From Brumimicrobium glaciale (GTDB lineage: Bacteria > Bacteroidota > Bacteroidia > Flavobacteriales_D > Crocinitomicaceae), in the NCBI RefSeq assembly GCF_004152935.1, contig NZ_SETE01000004.1, forward strand, positions 372,001-436,000: DNA of 64,000 nucleotides, read 5' to 3'. This document shows positions 23,938 to 31,771 of this stretch, in pieces. Positions within the stretch are counted from its first letter, which is position 1. Each line of letters begins with the position of its first letter. The notes beneath the pieces were generated by a model. That model was not told the DNA's origin and did not search any database. It saw only the letters and a list, made by a program, of their open reading frames with translations. The position numbers were made by a program, and so were the translations under genes.

Positions 23938-24702
23938 TTAACCAAAGTGCTTTTTATAAAATTCATCTAAATCCTTTCTATTTAAATCCTTTTTAATTTT
24001 GATATTACTCATCATAATATATTCCTCCAAAAGATCTTTTTGAAAAGATAAATCTTCAAATGAAAAATCAGACGAATAATATAACCACATTAAAGCAAAC
24101 TCTAATTCATATTTATTATCAACAGAATAGCTAATATTACCTCGACTTCTATTTTTAGCAACGTGAAGTTTTAAAAGAAGGTTATACAAACCTTCATCGA
24201 ATGTGATTTTCGGATAGTATTCTGAAACCGGTTCAAAAATGAGATCTGCAAATGCTGCTTCACGATCAGAAAAGTTTTTTAATATAAATTTAGTAATATT
24301 AATATAGTTCTCGATAGCATAAAAATCAATAGTCACCAAATTAACCCTATCCAAATCAGTATTATACCTGTAATATAGGCCATTACAATCATGGGATATT
24401 GTCGTCTTTATTTTATGAAAGCTTCTAACACTATCTAAATTCAAATTATACATTAGGTATCCAAATAAAACATGGTTATAATCCTTACCTGTAGTATAGG
24501 TTGGTAAACCCTTTACATCAACAAATAAAGTATCTTGACTAATTTCAACCGTTAAGTTAAACGAGTCTTTATACAACTCATTCATAGCGTTATATAAATT
24601 TACTTCTTGATCTCCTATTCGCTCTGAACATTGAGGTTTACAGCTGTTTAAGATGCAAAAAACAAATAAAACATAAACTATTGTTCGATATTTAAATTTC
24701 AT
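23938..24702 (-). CDS. Putative lipoprotein, unknown function
   Basis: The 254-residue protein has a signal peptide with a lipobox-like CILNSC, so Cys21 may be lipidated. The rest is soluble with no motif I recognise. The upstream neighbour is a broken gene on the same strand, and the two may have formed one unit. There is no detected promoter box. Confidence 0.7.
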   Translation of the reverse strand: MKFKYRTIVYVLFVFCILNSCKPQCSERIGDQEVNLYNAMNELYKDSFNLTVEISQDTLFVDVKGLPTYTTGKDYNHVLFGYLMYNLNLDSVRSFHKIKTTISHDCNGLYYRYNTDLDRVNLVTIDFYAIENYINITKFILKNFSDREAAFADLIFEPVSEYYPKITFDEGLYNLLLKLHVAKNRSRGNISYSVDNKYELEFALMWLYYSSDFSFEDLSFQKDLLEEYIMMSNIKIKKDLNRKDLDEFYKKHFG

Positions 24703-24726
24703 CTTAATTATTTTTAAAAAATTCCT

Positions 24727-25047
24727 TTATTTTTTCTTTGAATTTACAGATTTCATAGAATCCTTTTTTGTCATTGTTGATTCAGGCAAACTAAAATCAC
24801 ATGAAATCTCTCCTTATCCATAAGAAAAAGGAATGTAAAATAATTTACCGTCCAATCTTCTTGAGGTGACAAAATTCCATGAGCCATTGTATTCATAATT
24901 CAATGTAGCTTGAACATCTATGTCTTCAGTATAATCGGATGTAGGAACCGTATTAGCTAAAAATTTAGACGATTACTTAATTGTCCACCAAGAGAATAAT
25001 ATGAGTAAGTAAATTAATCCATTAATAAATCTGAATAAGTTTTGCAT
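24727..25047 (-). pseudogene. Broken small membrane-protein gene with two in-frame stops
   Basis: Reading leftward from ATG 25047, a single frame of 106 codons ends at TAA 24727-24729. It is interrupted by TAA at 24973-24975 and at 24814-24816. The text before and after the stops is protein-like: a membrane helix (MQNLFRFINGLIYLLILFSW), then LANTVPTSDYTEDIDVQATL, then NYEYNGSWNFVTSRRLDGKL, then SLPESTMTKKDSMKSV. Two interruptions in one otherwise coherent frame suggest point mutations (for example from AAA, CAA or GAA) in a decaying gene. The alternative is chance: at this AT content about eight stops would be expected in this length, and two are seen. The adjacent lipoprotein gene is on the same strand. 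Confidence 0.6.
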
Positions 25048-25217
25048 TTCGGTCTAAGTTAAGAGTATTTCCGTTTTTATCGTAGGAGATTTGAGTTTAA
25101 TAATCGAGATTCGGAATTACAAGTATCGGCGAAGTTTTCCAAACACCGGGTTAGAATAAACACTTCTCAAACTATAATTAAAAGTTAAATCCATACAACA
25201 GAATAACAATCCTTAAT

Positions 25218-25225
25218 TAAATTTG
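25218..25225 (+). promoter_or_regulatory. Promoter -7 box TAAATTTG; decides the downstream start
   Basis: TAAATTTG matches TAnnTTTG. It overlaps a possible upstream TTG start, so the oxidoreductase start at 25253, 27 bases downstream, is favoured. Confidence 0.55.
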
Positions 25226-25252
25226 TATTATGTGTACACAAGAATTTTAAAC

Positions 25253-26260
25253 ATGAAAACAAAATATTCAATACTAGAACTCGCAATGGTGAACGAGAAC
25301 ACTTCTCACGAAACCGTTTTTAAAAACAGCGTTGAAATTGCTCAAAAAGCTGAGGAATTAGGATACCACAGATTTTGGTTGGCTGAACATCACAATATGG
25401 TGAGTATTGCAAGTTCGGCAACAACTGTTTTAATGGGACATATTGCCGCAAAAACGAATTCAATTCGTGTGGGTTCTGGCGGAATAATGTTACCGAATCA
25501 TTCTCCTTTGGTGGTTGCTGAACAATTGGGAACACTTGGGAATTTATTTCCAAATCGAATGGATTTAGGATTAGGTCGCGCTCCTGGAACAGATCAAGTT
25601 ACTGCACAAGCTATACGAAGCGATAGAATGCAATCTGTTCATAGATTCCCACAGGAAGTTGATGAAATTCAAGGTTATTTTGAGAATACATCATCAACAA
25701 CAAAAGTGCGTGCAACTGTGGCAGAAGGAGTTGATGTTCCCATTTACATTTTAGGATCAAGCACAGACAGCGCACATTTGGCTGCTAAAAAAGGTTTGCC
25801 TTATGTTTTCGCAAGTCACTTTGCTCCTGCTCAATTGCATCATGCTTTAGCCATTTATCACAACGAATTTCAGCCTTCAAAATATTTGGACAAACCCTAT
25901 ACAATTGCAGCGGTAAACATTATCGCAGCCAATTCCTCAGAAGAAGCAGAACGCCGTTCAACAAGCATGTACAGAATGATGTTGGGAGTTTTGACACAAC
26001 AATTAGATTACATGCAACCGCCAATAGACATGAATGATGAAATTCGTCAATTGCGCAGTCATCCGGCTCTAAAACAAATGTTGAATTATACATTTATTGG
26101 TGATAAAGATGAAGTTAAAGCAATGACTAAAAAGTTTATTGAAGATACAGGAGTGGATGAAATAATGACGACTTCTTATTTGTTCCATCAAGCGGATAGA
26201 TTGGAATCGATTGGGATATTTTCTGAGGTAATGGAGGAAATTAAAAATGAAGAATGTTGA
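25253..26260 (+). CDS. LLM class flavin-dependent oxidoreductase
   Basis: The 335-residue protein is a luciferase-like monooxygenase of the MsnO8 type: SILELAMVNENTSHETVFKN at the start, HRFWLAEHHNM, SGGIMLPNHSPLVVAEQLG, and LGLGRAPGTD. It should use reduced flavin supplied by a reductase such as the one at 22349, though nothing in the context proves a pair. The start at 25253 (MKTKYSI) is chosen because the upstream extension lies over the promoter and is not protein-like. The gene is monocistronic. Confidence 0.9.
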   Translation: MKTKYSILELAMVNENTSHETVFKNSVEIAQKAEELGYHRFWLAEHHNMVSIASSATTVLMGHIAAKTNSIRVGSGGIMLPNHSPLVVAEQLGTLGNLFPNRMDLGLGRAPGTDQVTAQAIRSDRMQSVHRFPQEVDEIQGYFENTSSTTKVRATVAEGVDVPIYILGSSTDSAHLAAKKGLPYVFASHFAPAQLHHALAIYHNEFQPSKYLDKPYTIAAVNIIAANSSEEAERRSTSMYRMMLGVLTQQLDYMQPPIDMNDEIRQLRSHPALKQMLNYTFIGDKDEVKAMTKKFIEDTGVDEIMTTSYLFHQADRLESIGIFSEVMEEIKNEEC

Positions 26261-26261
26261 A

Positions 26262-26560
26262 TGAAAAATTACGAATTACGAATTAGAGAAATTACGAATT
26301 TGTAGGATTTGTAGGATTTGAGTTCGATAACCTTGACTGCGGGTTCCAAACTGGCGATAGCTCGAGTAAAATAGAAATGAATATTTGAGAATAGATAAAT
26401 CAGAATTCGTAATTGACAATTGAATATGAGTTTACTTATTAAATTCTCCGATTGGAATAAGTTAAGTTTATTAATCAAAGCATTTAAGGCTATTTAGGGA
26501 AGTGAAAAAATCATAATTCCTAGTTGAATGCGTGATTCGTAATTGATAATTCGTAATTCC
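26262..26560. repeat. AT-rich AATTACGAATT / AATTGATAATTCGT repeats
   Basis: This spacer contains clusters of an inverted motif family near AATTACGAATT and GTAATTGATAATTCGTAATT. Related text recurs at 14716-14755 and 63262-63318. It is dispersed flavobacterial-type intergenic repeat DNA. I see no gene in the 400 bp before thrS; the leftward frame over 26269-26478 is not protein-like. Confidence 0.6.
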
Positions 26561-26626
26561 TAATTGTTTATTAACAAACCATAGGATATTTTACTTACTT
26601 CTCAAGACAAATCCAAATGATTCTCG

Positions 26627-26634
26627 TACTTTTG
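26627..26634 (+). promoter_or_regulatory. Promoter -7 box TACTTTTG of thrS
   Basis: TACTTTTG-CACC matches TAnnTTTG with the GCACC extension seen at other promoters here. It lies 25 bases before thrS and probably drives thrS-infC-rpmI-rplT. Confidence 0.65.
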
Positions 26635-26659
26635 CACCTCAAAAAGGTAGAGGAAAACT

Positions 26660-28615
26660 ATGAGTATTAAAGTTACACTTCCAGACGGATCTGTTAAAGA
26701 GGTTGAAAAAGGAACAACTTCTTTGGACATAGCCAAAGGTATAAGCGAAGGTTTAGCAAGAAATGTGCTTGCTGCCGAAGTAAATAATGAAGTAATCGAT
26801 GCAATGCGTCCGATTGAAACTGACAGTACCCTAAAGTTACTCACCTGGAATGATAAAGAAGGTAAATCTGCAATGTGGCACTCTTCTGCTCACTTGATGG
26901 CGGAAGCTTTAGAAATTATGTATCCTGGAGTTAAATTGGCAATCGGACCAGCTATCAAAAGTGGTTTCTATTACGACGTTGATTTCATGGACTATACTTT
27001 TACTGAGAAGGACTTAGAAAAAGTAGAGCAAAAAATGAAAGAGCTTGCTAAGCAAAAAAGTGAATTCATTCGTGAAGACATGCCTAAAGAAAAGGCTATT
27101 GCATACTTTAAAGAAAAGCAAGATCCTTATAAATTAGAATTACTTGAAGATTTAGAAGATGGTACAATCACTTTCTACACACAAGGAGAATTCACAGATT
27201 TATGCAGAGGTCCACATATTCCTCATACAGGATTTATAAAATCGATTAAATTAACATCTATTGCTGGTGCATACTGGCGTGGAGACGAAAAAAATAAGCA
27301 GTTAACGCGTATTTATGGAATCACTTTCCCTAAAAATGCAGAACTGAATGAATACCTAGAGAAACTTGAATTGGCACGTCAGCGTGACCACAGAAAGTTA
27401 GGAAAGGAAATGGAATTGTTTACTTTTTCACAAGCTGTTGGACAAGGTTTACCACTTTGGTTACCGAAAGGAGCTGAATTACGTTTGCGTTTGGAAAACT
27501 TCTTAAAGAAAGTACAAGAAAACAGAGGTTATCAGCAAGTTATTACTCCACATATTGGAAGTAAAAAACTGTATGAAATTTCTGGTCATTATGCGAAATA
27601 CGGTGCGGATTCATTCCAACCTATTCACACGCCAGATGAGAACGAGGAGTTTTTGTTGAAACCAATGAACTGTCCTCACCACTGTGAGATTTACAAAGCA
27701 AAACCTCACTCCTACCGTGAACTTCCAATTCGCTATGCTGAATTTGGAACAGTTTACCGTTATGAGCAAAGTGGAGAACTTCACGGATTGACAAGGGTTC
27801 GTGGATTTACACAAGATGATGCGCATATTTTCTGTATGCCTGAACAAGTGAAAGAAGAATTTCAAAGTGTAATTGACATTGTACTTTACATTTTCAAAAC
27901 GCTAGATTTCAAGACATTTACTGCTCAGATATCTTTGCGTGATAAAGAAGATCATTCAAAATATATTGGAAGCGACGAAAACTGGGAAAAAGCAGAAGCT
28001 GCAATTCTAGAAGCGGTTGCTGATAAAGGTTTGAATACTGTAATTGAATATGGCGAAGCGGCATTTTACGGACCAAAATTAGACTTCATGGTTGAAGATG
28101 CTTTGGGAAGAGAATGGCAATTAGGTACTATTCAAGTAGATTATAATTTACCAGAAAGATTTGAATTAGAATACATTGGAGCAGATAATCAGAAGCACAG
28201 ACCAGTGATGATTCACAGAGCACCTTTTGGTTCTATGGAAAGATTTGTTGCTGTATTATTAGAACATTGTGCTGGTGATTTCCCATTGTGGTTATCATCT
28301 GAACAATATGCAATTCTACCGATTAGTGAAAATTTTAATGAATACGCAGAAAAAGTTTCTAAAGTTTTAAAAAATTCCGATATTCGCGGCTTCATAGATG
28401 ATAGAAACGAAAAGGTAGGTAAGAAAATTCGTGAAGCAGAAATGGGAAAAACACCGTTTATGCTTATCGTTGGTGAAAAAGAAATGGAAACGAACACAAT
28501 TTCGGTGCGCCAGAGAGGTGCAGAAGATTTGGGTTCGATGCCAATTGAAGACTTCATTAAAATAATTAACAAATTAGTTGAAGAAGAGTTAAGTCATGAT
28601 GATTTAAATGCTTAA
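26660..28615 (+). CDS. thrS: Threonyl-tRNA synthetase
   Basis: The 651-residue enzyme charges tRNA-Thr. Domains in order are TGS (residues 1-62, [20 protein letters not shown]), the editing/SAD domain (about 65-225, with [11 protein letters not shown] and [15 protein letters not shown]), the class II catalytic core (about 240-535) and the anticodon-binding domain (about 540-640). Zinc ligands are visible in [11 protein letters not shown] and in [16 protein letters not shown]. Motif 2 reads [20 protein letters not shown]. It heads the conserved cluster thrS-infC-rpmI-rplT. Confidence 0.97.
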   Translation: MSIKVTLPDGSVKEVEKGTTSLDIAKGISEGLARNVLAAEVNNEVIDAMRPIETDSTLKLLTWNDKEGKSAMWHSSAHLMAEALEIMYPGVKLAIGPAIKSGFYYDVDFMDYTFTEKDLEKVEQKMKELAKQKSEFIREDMPKEKAIAYFKEKQDPYKLELLEDLEDGTITFYTQGEFTDLCRGPHIPHTGFIKSIKLTSIAGAYWRGDEKNKQLTRIYGITFPKNAELNEYLEKLELARQRDHRKLGKEMELFTFSQAVGQGLPLWLPKGAELRLRLENFLKKVQENRGYQQVITPHIGSKKLYEISGHYAKYGADSFQPIHTPDENEEFLLKPMNCPHHCEIYKAKPHSYRELPIRYAEFGTVYRYEQSGELHGLTRVRGFTQDDAHIFCMPEQVKEEFQSVIDIVLYIFKTLDFKTFTAQISLRDKEDHSKYIGSDENWEKAEAAILEAVADKGLNTVIEYGEAAFYGPKLDFMVEDALGREWQLGTIQVDYNLPERFELEYIGADNQKHRPVMIHRAPFGSMERFVAVLLEHCAGDFPLWLSSEQYAILPISENFNEYAEKVSKVLKNSDIRGFIDDRNEKVGKKIREAEMGKTPFMLIVGEKEMETNTISVRQRGAEDLGSMPIEDFIKIINKLVEEELSHDDLNA

Positions 28616-28631
28616 CTGATAAAAAGAATAA

Positions 28632-29174
28632 ATGAGAAAACCAAGAAGAACATTTAAACCGAGGCAAGAGGATCCTAACAGAATCAATGACCGTATTCGC
28701 GTTCCACAGATTCGATTAGTTGGTGATGGTCAAGAACCTCAAATTTTAGATACAAAGGACGCTATTAAAATGGCTGACGAACAAGATCTGGATTTAGTTG
28801 AGATTTCACCTAAGGCTAATCCGCCTGTGTGTAAAATCATGGACTATAAAAAGTTCTTGTACAATCAAAAGAAGAAGGAAAAAGAGCTTAAAGCAAAGCA
28901 ATCAAAAGTTGTAATTAAAGAAATTCGTTTTGGTCCAAATACGGAAGAACACGATTTTAATTTCAAATTAGATCACGCAAAGAAATTCTTACAAGAAGGT
29001 TCTAAAGTGAAAGCTTTTGTATTCTTTAGAGGTCGTGCGATTGTATTTAAAGACCGTGGTGAAATCTTACTTTTGCGTTTTGCTCAAGAGCTTTCTGAAT
29101 ACGGTACACTTGAATTGATGCCGAAACTAGAAGGAAAAAGAATGACAATTATGATTAATCCGAAGAAGGATTAG
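28632..29174 (+). CDS. infC: Translation initiation factor IF-3
   Basis: The 180-residue protein has the IF-3 N-terminal domain ([40 protein letters not shown]) and the C-terminal domain ([20 protein letters not shown]). IF-3 binds the 30S subunit and enforces start-codon choice. Its start codon is ATG, not the ATT used for autoregulation in enteric bacteria, so that feedback loop is absent here. It lies 16 bp after thrS. Confidence 0.96.
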   Translation: MRKPRRTFKPRQEDPNRINDRIRVPQIRLVGDGQEPQILDTKDAIKMADEQDLDLVEISPKANPPVCKIMDYKKFLYNQKKKEKELKAKQSKVVIKEIRFGPNTEEHDFNFKLDHAKKFLQEGSKVKAFVFFRGRAIVFKDRGEILLLRFAQELSEYGTLELMPKLEGKRMTIMINPKKD

Positions 29175-29213
29175 TCTATACAATACTAGTGAGTAAATTT
29201 AAACATTGAGAAT

Positions 29214-29411
29214 ATGCCAAAAATGAAAACAAAATCCAGTGCTAAGAAGAGATTCAAAGTAACTGGTAGTGGATTGATTAAAAGAAAGCACGCTTTCAAA
29301 AGTCACATCCTTACTAAAAAAGGTAAAAAACAAAAGCGTAACTTAACAAAGACAGCATACGTAACTAAAGCGGATCGCCCAAATGTTAAGCAAATGCTTT
29401 GCATGAAGTAA
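29214..29411 (+). CDS. rpmI: 50S ribosomal protein L35
   Basis: The 65-residue basic protein reads [20 protein letters not shown] at its start, a clear L35 signature, and is the usual family length. It lies 39 bp after infC and 102 bp before rplT in the conserved ribosomal cluster. Confidence 0.96.
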   Translation: MPKMKTKSSAKKRFKVTGSGLIKRKHAFKSHILTKKGKKQKRNLTKTAYVTKADRPNVKQMLCMK

Positions 29412-29418
29412 AATTTTT

Positions 29419-29486
29419 CTGTCATGGTGACAGAGGTTAGTATTTAAACCCGGTGATGAGTACCTAAGACTTCTGAAAAATAGAAG
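29419..29486 (+). promoter_or_regulatory. Structured rpmI-rplT spacer, possible L20 regulatory leader
   Basis: The 102-nt spacer holds two hairpins: CTGTCA-TGG-TGACAG at 29419-29433 and CTTCT-GAAAAAT-AGAAG at 29470-29486. Neither has a T-run. In several bacteria L20 represses its own operon through an RNA structure, so an autoregulatory leader is a reasonable guess, but no known leader class was matched. Confidence 0.35.
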
Positions 29487-29513
29487 CACTTTATTATCAA
29501 AAAACATTAAAAT

Positions 29514-29861
29514 ATGCCAAGATCAGTAAATCACGTAGCGGCAAGAGCAAGAAGAAAATCAGTAATGAAACTTGCAAAAGGTTACTACGGAAGAAGAAAA
29601 AATGTTTGGACAGTAGCAAAAAATGCTGTTGAAAAAGGATTAGTTTACGCTTATAGAGACCGTAAACAAAAGAAAAGAAAATTCCGTTCACTTTGGATTA
29701 TGCGTATTAACGCTGCAGCTAGATTACACGGAATGAGCTATTCTCAATTTATGGGACAGTACAACAAAAGTGGGCTTGAATTGAACAGAAAAGTTCTTGC
29801 AGACTTAGCAATGAATCACCCAGGTGCATTCAAAGCTGTTGTAGAATCCATAAAGAAATAA
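29514..29861 (+). CDS. rplT: 50S ribosomal protein L20
   Basis: The 115-residue basic protein opens [20 protein letters not shown] and contains [19 protein letters not shown] and [20 protein letters not shown], all L20 hallmarks. It is essential for early 50S assembly. It ends the translation cluster and is followed by a strong terminator. Confidence 0.97.
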   Translation: MPRSVNHVAARARRKSVMKLAKGYYGRRKNVWTVAKNAVEKGLVYAYRDRKQKKRKFRSLWIMRINAAARLHGMSYSQFMGQYNKSGLELNRKVLADLAMNHPGAFKAVVESIKK

Positions 29862-29882
29862 ATTATTAATCACTCACTAGTG

Positions 29883-29919
29883 AAAACCGAACTTATCTTT
29901 TGATAAGTTCGGTTTTTTT
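29883..29919 (+). terminator. Intrinsic terminator of the translation cluster
   Basis: AACCGAACTTATC pairs with GATAAGTTCGGTT around a TTTT loop, followed by a T-run, just after rplT. Confidence 0.92.
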
Positions 29920-29977
29920 ATGCTTTATTTTTTGTGCTTTATTTCTCGCTAAACACCAAGGAATACAATCAATTTTA

Positions 29978-29985
29978 TATCTTTG
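29978..29985 (+). promoter_or_regulatory. Promoter -7 box TATCTTTG of tRNA-Leu
   Basis: TATCTTTG matches TAnnTTTG and lies 13 bases before the mature tRNA 5' end. Confidence 0.65.
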
Positions 29986-29998
29986 TGCCACCAAAGTT

Positions 29999-30082
29999 GC
30001 CCAGGTGCTGAAATTGGTAGACAGGCATGGTTGAGGGCCATGTGTCCTTATGGATGTGAGGGTTCGAGTCCCTCTCTGGGCA
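29999..30082 (+). tRNA. tRNA-Leu (anticodon GAG)
   Basis: The 84-nt gene folds into a class II cloverleaf. The acceptor stem is GCCCAGG with TCTGGGC plus discriminator A. The anticodon stem CATGG/CCATG encloses loop TTGAGGG with anticodon GAG. A long variable arm and T-arm (AGGGTTCGAGTCCCT) follow. CCA is not encoded. It reads CUU and CUC codons. A promoter precedes it and a terminator follows. Confidence 0.95.
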
Positions 30083-30083
30083 C

Positions 30084-30122
30084 AAAAAGCGGAATAAAAA
30101 CTTAGTTTTTATTCCGCTTTTT
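30084..30122 (+). terminator. Intrinsic terminator after tRNA-Leu
   Basis: AAAAAGCGGAATAAAAAC pairs with GTTTTTATTCCGCTTTTT around a 3-nt loop, directly after the tRNA. Confidence 0.88.
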
Positions 30123-30204
30123 ACTTCGCTCTCGTTTTGTTTCTCACTCTTTCTTAGTTTTACTCCATTTCTGCTGATTCTTTTACTACCACTGATTCTT
30201 TTAT

Positions 30205-30527
30205 CGAAAACCTAGGATTAAAATCCTAGGCGAAAATACACCATCCCGCTGGGATTTTGTTGGTTTACTTTTTAGACTCGTTAGGTCTCATGCAGGATCG
30301 TATATCACAGAAATCTTAAAATTATTATCGAAAATCACTCTAAATTTAAAGGAGAAAATCCTAGACGATATTCACCATCCCGCTGGGATTTTGATTGTTT
30401 TTCTTCAGACACGTTAGTACTTATGCAGGAAGGTATATCGCAGAAATCTTAAAATTATTATAGAAAACCGCTCTAAATTTAAAGTAGAAAATCCTAGACG
30501 GATATTCATTATCCCGCTGGGATTTTG
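30205..30527. repeat. Tandem ~134-bp intergenic repeat, 2.3 copies
   Basis: The hairpin module AAAATCCTAGxCG...CATCCCGCTGGGATTTTG begins at 30220, 30355 and 30488, a 133-135 bp period. Between modules lie conserved GCAGGA(T/A)(C/G)GTATATC(A/G)CAGAAATCTTAAAATTATTAT text. The module ends are near-complementary (AAAATCC-AG-CG with CGCTGGGATTTT), forming an imperfect stem. A small palindrome CCTAGGATTAAAATCCTAGG lies at its left edge. There is no coding potential between the tRNA-Leu terminator and the EamA promoter. Confidence 0.7.
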
Positions 30528-30632
30528 TTGGTTTTTTTTTATAAAGATTAGAATATACCAACCAGGGTAACAATTTCACTTTACTTTAACACTTTTTCAG
30601 TAGTCATAGAATCTCAATCTAAAAAGTTCATT

Positions 30633-30640
30633 TAACTTTG
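30633..30640 (+). promoter_or_regulatory. Promoter -7 box TAACTTTG with a long leader before the EamA gene
   Basis: TAACTTTG-CACC matches TAnnTTTG and lies 143 bases before the EamA start, the longest leader proposed in this window. The leader holds a seven-codon frame (30658-30678, MRYSMI then stop) and the complementary pair CCTGTGT / ACACAGG. Leader regulation is possible but unproven. Confidence 0.45.
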
Positions 30641-30783
30641 CACCTCAATTAGGATTTATGCGGTATAGCATGATTTAAGAATTAAAATCCCCTGTGTCTT
30701 TATTCAACTCAACAGCATCCAGTAAACACATCATTCCTCAAACACAGGTCAAAAAATTAATCAATTCGTAATTTCATTTTATA

Positions 30784-31683
30784 ATGAAGGGTATTTTTGG
30801 TAACCGTTGGTTTTTGCTAGTCATTTTAGCACTAACATGGGGAAGTTCATTCATAATGATCAAGAAATCATTGCTTGAATTCTCACCTTTTGAGATTGGA
30901 TCTTTACGTGTATTAATTTCGGGTGTTATATTGTCATTTATTGGAATTCCTGTCATCCGAAAAATGAAAAAGAAATCCCTTTTCTATGTTGCTCTGTCTG
31001 GATTGTTTGGTAACTTCTTACCGCTTTATTTATTTCCAATAGCACAAACACATATCAGTAGTTCACTGGCTGGAGTATTAGATTCGCTTGTCCCCATATT
31101 TGTGTTGGTACTTGGATTTATATTCTATGGAGTTAGAACACAAATTTCACAAGTTTTTGGAGCAATCATAGGATTCTTTGGCGCTGCAACATTAATGTTC
31201 TTCTCTGAATCGAATACTGAAGAAACCCAAATCGGTTATGCACTACTTATTGTCTTTGCAACGATTTGTTATGCTATTGCAGCCTTGATTGTCAAAGATA
31301 AATTGGGACACTTAACTTCAATTGAATTGACTGCCAGCATGTTTACAATGTGGGCCGTTCCAGCGCTGGTTATTCTATTATCAACTGGATTCTTTAGCAG
31401 TCACGAATCTACTCCAGAAACTTGGACTGCCTTTGGATTTGTGAGTATTTTAGCAATCTTCGGAACTACGATAGCAATTGTAATCTACTACAAGCTCATT
31501 CAAGATACAACACCTATTTTCGCCAGTAGTGTTTCTTACCTTTTGCCAATTTTAGCAATCATGTGGGGATTATTAGATGGAGAAAAGTTTAGTCCTTGGT
31601 ACATTTTCAGTGGAGTGCTTATATTAATTGGTGTTTATCTCATTCGTGAAAAGAAAGCCAAACCAAGAATGGTTCCTAGGTAG
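30784..31683 (+). CDS. EamA (DMT superfamily) transporter
   Basis: The 299-residue protein has ten hydrophobic helices arranged as two EamA repeats. Typical signatures are LALTWGSSFIMIKKSL in helix 1 and AGVLDSLVPIFVLVLGFIFY in the first repeat. The second repeat ends with SVSYLLPILAIMWGLLDGE. Members export metabolites or amino acids from the inner membrane; substrate unknown. The gene stands between a repeat-rich spacer and the M23 peptidase gene. Confidence 0.9.
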   Translation: MKGIFGNRWFLLVILALTWGSSFIMIKKSLLEFSPFEIGSLRVLISGVILSFIGIPVIRKMKKKSLFYVALSGLFGNFLPLYLFPIAQTHISSSLAGVLDSLVPIFVLVLGFIFYGVRTQISQVFGAIIGFFGAATLMFFSESNTEETQIGYALLIVFATICYAIAALIVKDKLGHLTSIELTASMFTMWAVPALVILLSTGFFSSHESTPETWTAFGFVSILAIFGTTIAIVIYYKLIQDTTPIFASSVSYLLPILAIMWGLLDGEKFSPWYIFSGVLILIGVYLIREKKAKPRMVPR

Positions 31684-31759
31684 AGAATTGAACAACAATT
31701 TGTTATTTACTTTTTCATCGCTTTCAAGTCAGTATACGTCAATAAAATTACTTAATTGT

Positions 31760-31767
31760 TACTTTTG
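31760..31767 (+). promoter_or_regulatory. Promoter -7 box TACTTTTG abutting the M23 start codon
   Basis: TACTTTTG-CAGT-ATG: the box matches TAnnTTTG and ends 4 bases before the start codon at 31772. This rules out the longer upstream start and implies a near-leaderless mRNA. Confidence 0.62.
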
Positions 31768-31771
31768 CAGT

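Noticed and set aside
24727-25047. Recoding (stop read-through) in the broken gene
   Set aside because: No recoding signal was seen and TAA read-through is not known here; ordinary decay is simpler.
31628-31771. Upstream extension of the M23 peptidase
   Set aside because: The extension overlaps the EamA gene end and the promoter box; the signal peptide begins at 31772.
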